A stretch of 64,000 nucleotides of DNA, from assembly GCA_963693085.1 (NCBI GenBank), contig OY856409.1:1164668749-1164732748 (forward strand), given 5' to 3'. Positions 35,438-47,255 of this stretch are shown here, piece after piece (the first letter of the stretch is position 1; the number at the start of each line of letters is the position of its first letter). The notes under the pieces were generated by a model. It saw only the letters and a list, made by a program, of their open reading frames with translations. It was not told the DNA's origin and did no database searches. This DNA comes from Alisma plantago-aquatica (taxonomy: Eukaryota; Streptophyta; Magnoliopsida; Alismatales; Alismataceae). A program made the position numbers and the translations under genes.

Positions 35438-36033
35438 TTTTATAACTGATCTGGTCGTTACTACTGCGTTGTCGATACCATCGACGGAGGTGTCGATGGT
35501 ATCGACACCTGGAGGCGTGATCCGCTCTTCGCTACTATCGATGGTTGTCGATTGTTGGATTTGGGGGCCCGGATCAGTAACGCGTCGATACTATTGACAC
35601 AAGTTGATGGTATCAACCCATCCCACGGATCAACTTCTGAAAATGGCGGGCTCTGTTGATTTCTTCTCGTGAATCGGTGACGTGTCGCATCGATACTATC
35701 GATGGATGTCGATGGTGTCGATGCTTCATGGTTCGAGTACCCTCACGAGGCCCGGATGTTGCTTCCTTACTGTTGTCGTGTCGATACCATCGACAGGGTT
35801 GTCAATGGTATCGAGATCACTGAGATGAATTCTTCTGTAAATCTTCAGGGATCTCGCGAGTATCAACATCGCAGTTGATACTATCGACCCGGAGCTGTCT
35901 TTTTCTTCGATGTCACTGATGGTATGTTGATACCATCGATGAGGTCGTCGATGGCATCAACTCAGAAAAATTTCTGTAGGTGCTTCCCTGTACCCACATC
36001 GCTACCATTGACCCTATGGTCGATGGTATCAAC
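35438..36033 (-). promoter_or_regulatory. Internal promoter of element D: palindrome array plus TATA
   Basis: On the - strand ten or more GTCGATACCATCGAC / GTCGATGGTATCGAC elements and variants lie between 36033 and 35471, the clearest inverted pair being 35471-35506. A TATAAAA box follows at 35438-35444, 200 bp upstream of the accessory ATG. The motif is the one found in D's LTRs. The array sits in the gap between integrase and the accessory ORF. Confidence 0.75.
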
Positions 36034-36221
36034 TCTGTCTCAGTACTACACACTGAACAAATGATTAAGGTATCATTTTTACACTAAAAACAACATTAAA
36101 CAAAACTAACTTGTAAATGCGAAAGAAAACGAAAGAACTACAATTTAAAACTACTGATGGTTGGGTTGCCTCCCAACAAGTGCCCTACTTTAACGTCTTA
36201 GGCTAGACAAAATCAATCTCA

Positions 36222-37455
36222 TCATTCATCCTTAAGTGCCATGAGTTTAACCTCATGCGCTTTTCTCGTGTAGCCCTCACCAAAGTAAAGTTTCAACCAT
36301 TTACCATTAACTAGAAACGTCATCTCTCCATCGCGCACCATAATGGCACCATGTGGGCGCACCTCCTCCACAACAAAAGGTCTACTCCACCGAGATTTCA
36401 ATTTCCCGGGATGCAGCTTCAACCTCGAGTTGAACAATAACACATGATCTCCCTTTTTTTAAAACACGCAGTTGAATGTGCCAATCGTGAATTTGTTTCG
36501 TTCTCTCTTTGTAAATACATGAGTTTTCATAGGCATTCATTCTCAGCTCATCTAACTCATTGAGCTCTAGCATTCGCTTCTTCCCTGCCTCATCATAAGT
36601 CAAATTAAGCTTCCTTAGTGCCCAGTGTGCCTTGTGTTCCAGCTCTACTGATAAATGGCAGGCCCACCCATAAACCAACCTAAAAGGCGTAGTGCCTATA
36701 GGTGTCTTAAATGCGGTCATATATGCCCATAATGCATCTGGTAGCAAAGTACTCCAATTCTTTCTTGTCGAAGCCAATGTGTACTCCAAAATTTTCTTAA
36801 TTTCTCTATTGTACACCTTGACCTGTCCTTGTGTCTGCGGGTGGTACGGGGTACCAACATTGTGCTTCACCCCGTACTTTCTCAATAATGCAGCAAACTT
36901 TTGATTCTTGAAGTGGGTGCCTCCATCACTAATAATCATCCTTGGCACACCAAATCTGCAGAAAATGTGATCTTTTACAAACCTGCACACTACAGCAGCG
37001 TCGTTAGTCCTTGTGGGTATTGCTTCTACCCACTTCGATACATAATCAGCAGCAAGTAAAATGTATAAATTAGAATTTGAGGACACAAAGGGTCCAATAA
37101 AATCAATGCCCCACAGATCAAATACCTCAACTTCTTGAAACACGTTGAGGGCCATCTCTTGCCGCTTGGAAATATTACCTGCCCTTTGATAGGAATCAAA
37201 TCTTCGCACATAGTCGTAGGCATCCCAGAAGAGTGTAGGCCAATAAAGACCACTCTCTAGCACCTTGGCCGCCGTTCTTGAGCTCGCATGATGACCACCG
37301 GTTGGTAGTGTGTGACAATGACTGAGTACACTGTCATATTCTACCTTCGGTACACACCTGCGCAAAATGCCATCCCTGCATTGCTTCAACAAAATGGGAT
37401 CATCCCAGAAATAATATCTCAAAGAATGGAAAAAAATTTCTCTTGATAAGTCCAA
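36222..37455 (-). pseudogene. int: Element D integrase
   Basis: Inserts the DNA copy into the host genome. Visible parts: zinc-binding HHCC domain with [11 protein letters not shown] but both cysteines changed (FDSYQRAG where the family has CxxC); catalytic core with Asp in [13 protein letters not shown] and Asp in [10 protein letters not shown]; the third residue, normally Glu before the NRE motif, reads Lys ([11 protein letters not shown]); and the C-terminal domain [16 protein letters not shown] at 36443-36222 after a frameshift. The core runs 357 codons without a stop. The Glu-to-Lys change removes the DDE triad and should abolish activity. Confidence 0.9.
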
Positions 37456-38475
37456 TCATCGGGGATTATTTTACAGGCAAGATAATTAACAATGTATGAA
37501 AACCATGGATCCTTGGATTCTACATAAAAGATTTGCTCATCGGGGAATGTCTCGGTAATGCGTATATTAATATCTTTCTCATCTACCCGCTCTAACCTAG
37601 ACAAGTGGTCTGTAACCACATTCTCAATTCCTGCCTTGTCTTTAATTTCAATGTCAAATTCTTGTAACAATAAGATCCACCTAATCAATCTAGGTTTGGC
37701 ATCTTTCTTTTCCATCAAGTATTTTATGGCGACGTGGTCCGTCCATACCACAACTTTTGACCCTACTAGATATTGCCGAAATTTTTCGAATGCAAAAAAT
37801 GACGGCGATACGTTCCTTTTTAGTTGTGGTGTAGTTAAGTTGTGCCTCGTTTAAAGTCTTAGATGCATAGAAAATCACCGCAGGTTTGTTCTCGAAACGC
37901 TGCCCAAGAACTGCCCCTACTGCAAAATCTGAAGCATCACACATGAGCTCGAAAGGCTTGGTCCAATTCGGCGTTTGAACAACTGGTGCGGAAATTAGCT
38001 TTTCCTTAAGTACATTAAAAGCATGCAAGCATTTTTCATTGAAATCAAACATCGCATCTTTCTCAAGCAGTTCAGATAATGGTTTAGCGATTTTTGATAA
38101 ATCTTTGATAAAGCGGCGATAAAATCCTGCATGACTGAGAAAACTTCGTACCCCTTTAACCGAATTAGGTGGGGGCAATTTTGAAATAACCTCAATCTTG
38201 GCTGGATCCACCTCCAGCCCCTTTCTAGACACCTTGTGTCCAAGCATGATTCCTTCACTAACCATCATATGACACTTTTCCCAGTTGAGAACTAAATGTG
38301 TGTCCTCACATATTTGTAAAACTTTATCCAAATTGTATAGGCATTCATCAAACGACGCACCATAGATGGAAAAGTCGTCCATGAAAACCTCTAAACAGCG
38401 CTCAACCATATCAGAAAAAATAGCAAGCATGCAGCGCTGAAAGGTGGCTGGTGCGTTACACAAGCCAAAAGGCAT
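37419..38475 (-). pseudogene. pol: Element D reverse transcriptase C-terminus and RNase H
   Basis: Begins with MPFGLCNAPATFQRCM and the catalytic box VFMDDFSIYG (F-x-DD form of YxDD), continues with the RT thumb, and enters RNase H at FELMCDASDFAVGAVLGQ. A frameshift near 37720-37750 moves the rest of RNase H to the frame 37751-37419, with DHVAIKYLM and [10 protein letters not shown] further frameshift at about 38500 separates it from the N-terminal RT part. Confidence 0.9.
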
Positions 38476-38536
38476 ACGGCGGTATGTGAAAGTTTCGTAA
38501 GGACAAGTGAAGGTAGACTTCTCTTGGTCCTTAGGA

Positions 38537-39862
38537 TCAATGGAGATCTGATTGTAGCCAGAGTAGCCATCTAGAAAACAAAAATGAGATCGACCAGCTA
38601 GTCTCTAAAATTTGATCGATGAATGGAAGAGGAAAATGATCTTTTAACATAGTGGAGTTCAATCGACGGTAGTCAATGCACACATGCCACCCGGTTACCA
38701 ATCGGGTCGTGACCGGCTCATTTAATGAGTTGTGCATGACAGTGATTCCCTTCTTTTTAGGGACTACCTGTGTGGGGCCTACCCATGTCGAATCTGAGAT
38801 AGCGTAAATGATGCCTGCATAAAGGAGCTTGATCGCCTTCTTCTTGACGACCTCCATCATGCTCGGATTGAGTTGTCGTTGTGGCTGAATCACAGGTTTG
38901 GCTCCTTCCTCGAGCCGGATCTTGTGCTGGCAAAGTGTAGGGGAAATTCCCTTGATATCCGCAACTGACCACCCGAATGCACCACGGTGGTTCTTCATCA
39001 CAATCATCAATTGCTCTTCTTCATCGGCACTCAGATATGCCGAAATAATCACCGGTAGTCTTTCACCATCGGCTAAGAATGCATACTTCAAATGTGGAGG
39101 TAGAGGCTTCAGTTCTAACTCTGGTGGACTGATCAATGATGATTGAAGCGGTGGTGGGAGTGGCCCAAGATCTTCATAATGGTTGGCATAATAGCACAGA
39201 AGCACTTGAAGCATCTTGACGCATTCTTGTAACGACTTACTTCTCATCCAGTCATGCATTATGTTGACAAGGCAAGCTTCAAGGGGCAGTTTTGGATATG
39301 CGTCAAGGATAGAACTTGTTATTGCATCATCTTCAGTAGAAAGAGGAATTTCCTCCTCTTCATCATTTGGAAAACCCACAGCTCTGCAAAGAGAAACAAC
39401 TTTGGTTTGTTCCATAATATCTACAGCCAGTGTCCCCTTATCTACCTTGGTCATTACATGAGCCATATCTAGAAATGGCTTCCCTACACAAAGAGAAATG
39501 TTCTGATCAAAATGTTTCACCATGTGACACTGCTCCTTTGCCTTTGATTGTGTTGTACTCATGGGCATAACCATTTCAAATATGTCATCCGCAATTCCCA
39601 ATGTCAGACCGCCTCTTCCCATTTTGAGTATCATATCTGTTGTAGCTTGGAAGGGTCTTCCAAGGAGTAGCTCATTCCCTTGGTTATCTTGCATTTCCAT
39701 TACCACAAAATCTGTTGGAAACACAAACCTGTCAACTTTAACAAGTACATCTTCACAAATATCATATGGCTTTACCACAGAATTATCCTCTAGCTGAATC
39801 GCCATGTTGCTATGTCTCGATTCTTTCAGTCCTAGCTTCTTAAACGTAGAAAGAGGCATCAA
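38537..39862 (-). pseudogene. pol: Element D protease C-terminus, linker and RT N-terminus
   Basis: 441 codons. The first 130 residues are the C-terminal part of an Athila-type aspartic protease, including ELLLGRPFQATT. A linker follows, then RT fingers/palm with WVGPTQVVPKK, WHVCIDYRRLNSTMLKDHFPLPFIDQ. The frame goes wrong right after the expected FSRW/GYSGYNQI position at 38537-38570, near the RT catalytic region. Confidence 0.85.
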
Positions 39863-40188
39863 TTAATACTTGCCCCGGAGTCATACAATACTTCTCCGAA
39901 TTTCACCTTACCGATGTAACATGAAATATTGAAGCAGTCCAGATCTTGTCTTTTTGGTGGCAATGTGCCCATAATGAAGGTGCTCACTTGCTCTTTAAGA
40001 ACCACCACTTCATTATCAGGAATCTTCCTCTTCTTTGTAATTATATCTTTTAGAAACTTGCCATTAGAGGGTATTTTCTCTATTGCTTCTAACAGCGGAA
40101 TGTTGACAGAAAGTTTCCTAAATCTATCTAGGAACTTCTTAAATTGAGTGTCTACTTTCTTAGCCTTCAAACTGTTTGGATACGGCAC
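39859..40188 (-). pseudogene. pro: Element D protease N-terminal part with active site
   Basis: 110 codons ending in EVLYDSGASIN. The Asp-Ser-Gly is the aspartic protease catalytic triplet. The frame stops two codons later; the continuation MPLSTFKKLGL is found in the next frame from 39862, so a single base appears to be missing just after the active site. The protease matures gag-pol. Confidence 0.85.
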
Positions 40189-41694
40189 TGGGACAGTCTG
40201 TGCCCTCTAATGTGGCAGCACATACGGTGTCCTCTTTTGAGTTTCTTCCTCAGCAATGGGTTCTGGTGTGGCTTCCTCTACCGCATCCTCTATCGGCGCT
40301 ATGATTGTAACCTCCTATGTGGCCTCACCTGTGGTTTCTGTCTGGGGTGTGCTCAATTCATCAGCCCTGGGGTTTAAAATCTTCTTTCCACTCCGCAATA
40401 TAATTTCCTTGGCTTGCTGATTCCCTCCTGGAATGTTTGTATTTCTGAGAAAACCTTGATGTGATGGCTTCTTCAAGCTTGAAATCTCTGGTGGCATCTG
40501 CGCTAAAGATGTCTTGAGTGACCTCATCTGAGCTCCATGACTTTGTAAAGTTTGCCCAAATTGATTCATGAATTCTCCTTGTTGCTTAATCTGCTGGCCA
40601 AACGTTCTCATGAGTTCTTGATTCTGCTTGATTACTTGATTGAGCAACTCATTGCTCTTGTCCTCTGTCGACGGTTGTGGTTTGGCATCGGGGTCCTACA
40701 AGAAATTGTTTGGGTCCTTCCATGAAATTTTTTTATCTTTCCTCCAAGAATAATCATCGTTTATGTACCCCTGTTGTTGGCGCATAAATTTCACTTGCGC
40801 CTCATCATCAGATTCTTTGTCTTCCTTTGCTAGAAATTTCTTGGCTAATAAGTCCATCTTCTCATTCAGCTCTTTGATGGCCTTTGACTCACTTGTGACT
40901 CGGACCTGCTCTGGTGTGTCTCTGTCACCCCATGATTGCTTCCTAGCTATATTTTTCAGGATTTCCCAACACCTAGTGTCGATGTTATTCAAGAAGAAAC
41001 TGGAACCTCCTGAGTCCAGATTGCTCCTGTCATGCTCATTTAAAGTGAAGTAGAAGATCTTCACTTGTTTTTCTTTATCCAGCCCGTGATGTGGACACTT
41101 CCGCAGCATTATCTGGAAGCGCTCCCACGTCTCTGAATATGTCTCGCCATCCCTTTGACAGAAATTGTGGATCTTTCGTACTCGGTCATTGGTTTTCTCC
41201 GGTGGAAAGAATCTCTCGAAGAAAACCTCGATCATTTGATCCCAAGTCTTGACGGTTTCATCATCTAGGTTATGCAGCCACTCACGTGCATTACCTGCAA
41301 AAGAGCTGGGAAACAGCTTCAAATACAGTGTCTCTTGTGGAAACCTATCTATCTTGATCATATCACAATTTTCCACGAAAGTGCTGATGTGTGCCACTGG
41401 GTCTTCATTTTTCAGCCCGTCAAATGCTTGAGACTTGACCAAGTTTATCAGTGACAGATCAATATTATAGGTTGGAATGTTGACTGCCTGCTTTTTTATC
41501 GGCCCCTTTGATGCTGATGAGGAAGAAGCCTTTATCTTCTCCCATATTGTCTGTTCTTTTGTCATGGCTTTTGGCTCAGAGTCTGAATCTATATCCTCAG
41601 GTTGATCGTGAATATTGTTCTCTTCTTCGTCTGATCCCAACGGTGGAATCTCTGGTGATGGTAGTGTGTAGTCTGTGCTATGCGTCCTCACCAT
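40189..41694 (-). pseudogene. gag: Element D gag
   Basis: The main frame 41694-40696 (332 codons) contains the retrotransposon gag core: FPSSFAGNAREWLHNL, TWDQMIEVFFERFFPPEK and FCQRDGETYSETWERFQIML. A downstream frame 40647-40315 (QNQELMRTFGQQIKQQGEF) is the C-terminal linker and is separated by a stop near 40696. Products form the particle shell. It follows the primer site by about 150 bp. Confidence 0.9.
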
Positions 41695-41847
41695 GCACTA
41701 GTGCCTGCAAGGTAATAAATTTGATTTAGTACAGTGCTAGACGATTGCTAAATATGAAAGATAAATGATGAATTTCAAAAATAATAATAAAATAAAAAGT
41801 GGCCTAGAGTGGCCGCTTGCAGCACTCATAGTGTCGACAGTTGCCGT

Positions 41848-41867
41848 GTCCCCAGCAACGGCGCCAA
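41848..41867 (-). other. Primer binding site of D (tRNA-Asp type)
   Basis: The - strand reads TTGGCGCCGTTGCTGGGGAC, complementary to the 3' end of plant tRNA-Asp(GUC) apart from about one mismatch. This primer type is common in Athila/Tat gypsy elements. It lies 6 bp from the 5' LTR. Confidence 0.85.
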
Positions 41868-41873
41868 AAAACT

Positions 41874-43457
41874 TGACACGATTTTACTGTGTGTATAACG
41901 CATGTGCACGCGTCAGAGTAATATAGGCCTTTGTGAGGCCCGAGTCGAACACAGGGACACTGAACTTTCGGTAGACTACTTACTAACTACTCGCGATCAG
42001 CTAGACCGATTAAAAGGTTTTGAGAATTGATTGAAAAATATATATAAAAAAAAGCAATCGATTAAATGTTGAGTTTAATCAATTTAGATGGGAATCTTTA
42101 GGATTGTGGTTTCACCGCAGGTTCTCATTGTATTTATTTCTATATAGTTAATTAAATTCGTCTCTCATTCCGAGTAGTGGCCTATAGTCAGAATTGTTCA
42201 CTGTCGTGATACAATTCACTACCTAAATCTAGGTCGGTTCCACAGTCGTAGTAACCTATACCCTAAATTAGGTGCATGAAGACCAAACTCTAGGTTTCCA
42301 CCATTAATCGTACATCACCTTATTCAAGGGATTTATTAATTAATGTGAATTTCATCTCTTTTCAACCGTTAATTCTTATTTTAAAGTAATTAAAGGCATT
42401 AGATTATCATTAAGGTGATCAATAATAATGATATAATGGAGAAAACGAAATCATACCATGGATTTGAGAGACAAAATATGAATTACTATGATAAAAACGT
42501 CATACAACGATTACCCGGGCTATTCCTGATCCTAAAGACAAAGGGGATTAGCCATGCATGTTCATCTCAATGAAAGACTTGATGAGAGAAAGGGAAAACA
42601 TGGTGAAACATGAATAAAAGTGATGTAAACCCCTGAACGGAGAAGATCCAAGCGTTCCTTGACGTAGAGTGCACAATCTATAGCCTTCCGGCGGTGGAAA
42701 TCGTCTTCTGCGGCTCTCGGAACGATCGAGCCGTGATTATGGGGTCCGTCCTCCTCTCTACCTCCCCTCGGGATGTGTGTAGCATCTAATGATGTCCTCC
42801 CCTGCTTAGGGCTGTCGAAATTAGGTATATGGATCACTTTTGGTTGCCAAAAGATCACCACCGTTGGATTAGGATTGATCTGGAACAAAACATATCCTGA
42901 CGGCGTGGATACCAACCCACCATAGTATCGGCTCGTTCTCTTTTTTCTCTAACGTTCCTCCTGATGCAGACTCGATACCATCGACGCGAGTTGATGGTAT
43001 CGACACTTTTAGGCGTCGGTTTTATCACCAATCTGTCGTTGAAGCTGTGCAATGTCGATAGTATCGACTTTTGTGTCGATAGTATCAACCGGTTGATTGC
43101 TGGCTCGCTGTAGGTATCTCGCTACCATCGACCTCCCAGTCGATGGTATCGACTCATCTTGGATCCTTGTAGGTGTCTCCCTATGACTGTGTCGATACTA
43201 TCGACGGATGTCGATGGTATCGATAGCTGTGTATATGCGTTCTTCCTAAAATTGCAAGATAAATCCAAATCAGCTATGCTAGAACATATCAATATGATCA
43301 TTTATGACCAAAAAGATAAAATATGAGAGATTTGATATAAAATGAGATTATAGACTAAAGTGAATGAATCATGTGATACTAACCACAAAAGTGACTAATA
43401 AACACATAAAATGCATGTAAAACGAGTCTATAAAAGCGACTCAAAATCCTTGCATTA
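41874..43457 (-). mobile_element. Element D 5' LTR
   Basis: 1584 bp, pairing with 30543-32127. The outer end reads TAATGC where the other LTR has TGATGT, so its terminal TG has mutated; the target duplication at 43458-43462 still fixes the border. The palindrome array is at 42970-43226. Confidence 0.95.
42970..43226 (-). promoter_or_regulatory. Palindrome array in D 5' LTR
   Basis: Same TCGATACCATCGA / TCGATGGTATCGA set as 31571-31895; the clearest inverted pair is GTCGATACTATCGAC with GTCGATGGTATCGA at 43188-43222. The first copy of the array is damaged near 42905. Confidence 0.8.
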
Positions 43458-43462
43458 GTCTT

Positions 43463-44290
43463 TTCAAGAATTTGCTTCAGTTGTCTGTTTGACACTTCCA
43501 CCTGCCTTGAAGTCTGCGGGTGGTAGGGTGTAGCAACTTTGTCTCTGACTCTGTACTTTTTCAGCAACTTTTTAAATTTCTTTTCTCCAAAGTGGGATCC
43601 TCCATCACTAATAACAGTTCGTGGTACACCAAATCTTGGGAAAAAAAATTTCTCAAACAGCCTTATAACAGCCTTGGAGTCACATGTTTGGGTGGCAATA
43701 GCTTCCACCCATTTCGAAACATAGTCAACAACAATGAGGATGTATTTATACCCTTGGTATGGAGGGAATGGGCCCATGTAGTCGACTCCCCATACGTCAA
43801 AAACTTCTACTTCAACCCATTCCGCCATAGGCATTTCATTTCTCTTCCCAATATTCCCTGTCATCTGACATTCCTTAAAAGATTTGACATAAGCAGCAGC
43901 ATCTTTGAATAGTGAAGTCCAATAGAAGCCTGATTGTAGGACTTTAGCGGCGGTCTTTTCACTTCCCATATGTCCTCCATAGGGTGAGGAATGGCATTCC
44001 CTCAGAATGTCATGCACCTCTTCCTCAGGAATACATCTTCTGTACAAATTATCTAAGCATCTCTTAAAGAGCATAGGATCATCCCAATAGTAATTCTTTA
44101 TATCTGAAAAGAGTTTCTTTTTCTGATGGTAAGTTATCTCCGGGGGTAACTCCCCACAAGCAAGATAATTGCAAATATCTGCAAACCACGGCAATTTTTG
44201 TTCTTCGACTTCTATCATGAGCAAAGCCTCATCTGCATAGTTATCATTGACGGGTGGCTCATTCTTGTCTTCGATGACAATCCTTGACAA
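43463..44290 (-). pseudogene. int: Element E integrase, N-terminal and catalytic part
   Basis: HHCC region with ECHSSPYGGHMG and a single remaining cysteine in SFKECQMTGN, then the catalytic core with Asp in VFDVWGVDYMGPF, Asp in TVISDGGSHF and Glu in RQVEVSNRQ, so the DDE triad survives. The frame is interrupted at LKQILEKT by element D and resumes at 30537. It is open for about 276 codons. Confidence 0.9.
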
Positions 44291-44829
44291 ATGGTTGGCA
44301 ACTACGTTTTACACCCCTTTCTCATCAATGATCTCGTGATCGAACTCCGGGAGTAATAAAGCCCACCTTAGCAACCTAGGCTTAGTGTCCTTTTTTGCAT
44401 TAGGTATCTTATTGCTCTGTGGTCAATGTTGACCTTTACTTTTGCCCCAATCAGATAAGACATGAACTTGTTGAAGGCGAAGATGATAGCGAGCATTTCT
44501 TTCTCTGTGGTTGTGTGATTTATCTGCTCTTTGTCAAGAGTGCGGCTAGCATAGCAAATGATATGGTGTTTCTTATCTTTATTCTGCCCCAGGACTGCTC
44601 ATACGGCGTAGTCGCTAGCATTGCACATCAGCTCAAAAGGTAGCTCCCAATCCGGAGCTTGAAGGATAGGTGGGGTTACGAGTGCTTCCTTCAAAGTCTG
44701 AAAAGCCTTCAAATAATCATTTGTAAAACCAAATTCTGCATCTTTGATCAACAGATTTGACAAGGGTTTTGAAATCTTTGAAAAGTCCTTTATGAATCTT
44801 CGATAATAACCAGTAAGACCAAGAAAACT
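44291..44829 (-). pseudogene. pol: Element E RNase H region, degenerate
   Basis: Lies between the RT and integrase frames and matches them in order. Translation shows RNase H-type pieces (for example a segment ending in LSRIV just before 44290) broken by several stops. No frame longer than about 50 codons remains. Confidence 0.6.
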
Positions 44830-45978
44830 CTACACTCCAATCATGGACTTAGGTGGAGGTAGTCTAGCGATAGCCTCGACCTTGCTGACATCTACTTCAA
44901 TTCCTCTTTTTGAGACCTTGTGGCCCAGGACTATGCCCTCTTGCACCATGATATGGCATTTCTCCAGTTTGATGACCAATTTCTTCTCTTCACAGTGTTG
45001 CAGGACCAACGATAGGTTTTTCAAACAACCATCAAAATCTCTTCCATAGACATAAAAATCATCCATAAAGACATCCACAATGTCCTCCAGAAAATCTGAG
45101 AACATCGAGATCATACAACGTTGGAATGTTGCAGGAGCATTGCACAATCCAAACAGCATTCTTCGGAAAGCATAGGTATCATATAGACAAGTGAAGGTAG
45201 TCTTTTCATGGTCGTCAGGTAGGATAGGGACTTGGTAAAACCTAGAATAACCATCTAAAAAGTAGAAGTATTTGTGATGCGCCAGTCTTTCTAGAACTTG
45301 ATCGATAAAGGGTAGTGGGTAGTGATCTTTCTTCATCACCTGGTTTAGATTTCGATAGTCTATGCACATTCTCCACACGGTGACAGTCTGGGTGGCTACT
45401 TCATCTCCATTATCTCCCTTCGCAAGAGTCATTCCCCCTTTTTTCGGCACAACATGAATAGGGCTTACCCAATTGCTATCGCTGATTGGGTAAATAATAC
45501 ATGCGTCTCTTAGCTTAATGACTTCCTTCTTTACAACCTCTTTTAACATTTGATTCAGCTTCCTCTGGGGTTGAACCAGGGGTTTTGCTGACTCTTCCAT
45601 ATTTATGCAGTGCATACATAGAGCAGGGTTAAGTCCCTTGATATCAACCATTGAATAGTCTATAGCTTGCCTATGGAGCTTAAGCTCCTTAAGAAGTCTT
45701 CTCAATTGCTCTTTAGTTAGATTAGCATTAACTATAACAGGGTTTCTCTCCTCGTGATCAAGAAATTTGTACTTCAACCCTTCCGGCAGTTGTTTAAGTT
45801 TCGGTTTGGGTTTAGGTGCCTTCTCTTCCTCCGGTGTCAGTTCTAGAGAAGCATACTTGACTGTCTCGATAACTTCCTCTTCCTCGCTCAGATCTTCTTC
45901 ATCTTGATTTAGGTAGTCGAGGATCTCAGCAACCTCAGGGTCTTCAATTTCCAAACCATGATTGTTTAACACCCTCAT
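44830..45978 (-). CDS. pol: Element E reverse transcriptase (partial)
   Basis: 382 open codons. After an acidic/Lys-rich linker the RT begins: SPIHVVPKKGG, RMCIDYRNLNQVMKKDHYPLPFIDQ, YFYFLDGYSRFYQVPI, LFGLCNAPATFQRCM and the catalytic box VDVFMDDFYVYG, then LVLQHCEEKKLVIKLEKC of the thumb. It ends at a stop in the LPPPKSMIGV region. It is the best preserved pol segment of E and supports Athila-like affiliation. Confidence 0.9.
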   Translation of the reverse strand: MRVLNNHGLEIEDPEVAEILDYLNQDEEDLSEEEEVIETVKYASLELTPEEEKAPKPKPKLKQLPEGLKYKFLDHEERNPVIVNANLTKEQLRRLLKELKLHRQAIDYSMVDIKGLNPALCMHCINMEESAKPLVQPQRKLNQMLKEVVKKEVIKLRDACIIYPISDSNWVSPIHVVPKKGGMTLAKGDNGDEVATQTVTVWRMCIDYRNLNQVMKKDHYPLPFIDQVLERLAHHKYFYFLDGYSRFYQVPILPDDHEKTTFTCLYDTYAFRRMLFGLCNAPATFQRCMISMFSDFLEDIVDVFMDDFYVYGRDFDGCLKNLSLVLQHCEEKKLVIKLEKCHIMVQEGIVLGHKVSKRGIEVDVSKVEAIARLPPPKSMIGV

Positions 45979-46005
45979 AAGAGGGTCTGCTACTGTTGTA
46001 TCTTC

Positions 46006-46430
46006 TTATACTTCTTCACAATATTGGTTATAGTTATCCATGAAGTAAGCATATTCGAGCAGGGATGGTCCGATCATGGTGTCTTTTACCTTGAAATCAA
46101 TGTGGTCATTTCCGACCCTCAGAGTAATGATGCCTTCAGCGACATCAATCAGAGCCCTCCCAGTTGCCAAAAAAGGATGTCCGAAGATGATAGGGCATTT
46201 AGGGTCTTCAATAGTATCAATGACAACAATATCACACGGGATGAAAAATCTTCCCACACGAATCAGAACGTCATCAACTACTCCCACAGGCCTTTTGAAG
46301 GTATGGTCTACCAACTCGATTTTCATATTGGTCCTGACCATTTCACTCAATCTCAATCATTGTTCGAGGCTTTAAGGCATAAGACTGATGTTGTCCCCCA
46401 AGTCAGTGAGATCTTTCCTTTCGATGTTAT
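46006..46430 (-). pseudogene. pro: Element E protease, C-terminal part
   Basis: Contains the active-site neighbourhood near the C junction (TDLGDNISLMP, where the family has DLGAS) and then VDHTFKRPVGVVDDVLIRV, FIPCDIVVIDT and CPIIFGHPFLAT, the standard Athila-type protease motifs. Stops occur near 46360-46380. The N-terminal side is beyond element C at 53262-53357. Confidence 0.8.
46426..46430. other. Target site duplication of C (gttat)
   Basis: GTTAT directly left of the C LTR and again at 53257-53261 directly right of it. E protease sequence is continuous across the two sides. Confidence 0.95.
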
Positions 46431-47247
46431 TGTTGGATCAATGGGCTCTAGAAGGGGGGGTTGAATAGAGCTTCACAAACTTCACAAGAGTGATTAGACC
46501 ACCAAATTATATTAAGTGCAGAACTTAAATCAAAACAGCAATTTGATGTCCTAAACTAGCATACAAAGCAAGGATAAGAGACAAGGAATAGCATGCACTT
46601 GGACAGGTGGTTTAGAGTGGTTCCATGTCCTAAACTTAGGAGCAATGTCAGTCCACTACCTAGAGTTGGTTAGGCTCTAGGATTTGTAACTTGGTTCTCT
46701 TATATATATCACACAATAAGATTACAAGCTACAACAACCAACCATCCAAGGACTTATATATCAAGCCAAGATCTTCTACCTCACCAAGGACTTACCCACC
46801 AAGCAAGTAGTCTTTAGCCTTCTTCAAAGGACATACCCACTCTTGCTCTAGTCTTTGGCCTTGCAGGAATTACCCATCTTGCTTGAGCTTTGCCTTGCAC
46901 CTCTCCTTCTCTTGGAGATCTTTAGCACCTTCCTCCTTCACTCGGAGGCCTGGAGCAGCTAGCCTTCTTCTCCTTCACTCGGGGAAGAACAGCAACCTTC
47001 TTCTCTTTAACTCGGAGAAGAAACTTCAATCAATCTTCATAGAGAATGGAGATGGGAGAAGTAGAAAGGAGAGCTTTACAACATTACAAATGATAGCTCT
47101 CATACATGGGTACCTAACTCACTCATACTCATGAATTTGCTTTGAAGGTAGAGAGAGAAAGGGGCTCAAAGGATTAGAAACCACTCAACTAAGGCTAGGA
47201 CCAAGCATATGTGAATGAGCAACCTTGGAATGAAGTCCAAGAGGTCC

Positions 47248-47255
47248 TATTTATA
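47248..47255 (-). promoter_or_regulatory. TATA box of C 3' LTR
   Basis: TATAAATA followed by GGACCTC on the - strand, the same arrangement as in element B. It lies about 140 bp downstream of the palindrome array. Confidence 0.85.

Larger units (their letters stand above)
30543..43457 (-). mobile_element. Athila-like Ty3/gypsy element D
   Basis: A 12.9-kb element with two LTRs of about 1585 bp, tRNA-Asp primer site, gag, protease, RT, RNase H, integrase, internal palindrome array with TATA, accessory ORF, a 2-kb 3' noncoding region and a polypurine tract. Gene order, the tRNA-Asp primer and the extra ORF after integrase fit the Athila/Tat branch. Frameshifts and stops in protease, RT-RNase H and the accessory ORF, and a lost integrase catalytic Glu, make it defective. 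LTRs differ by several percent by eye. Confidence 0.95.
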
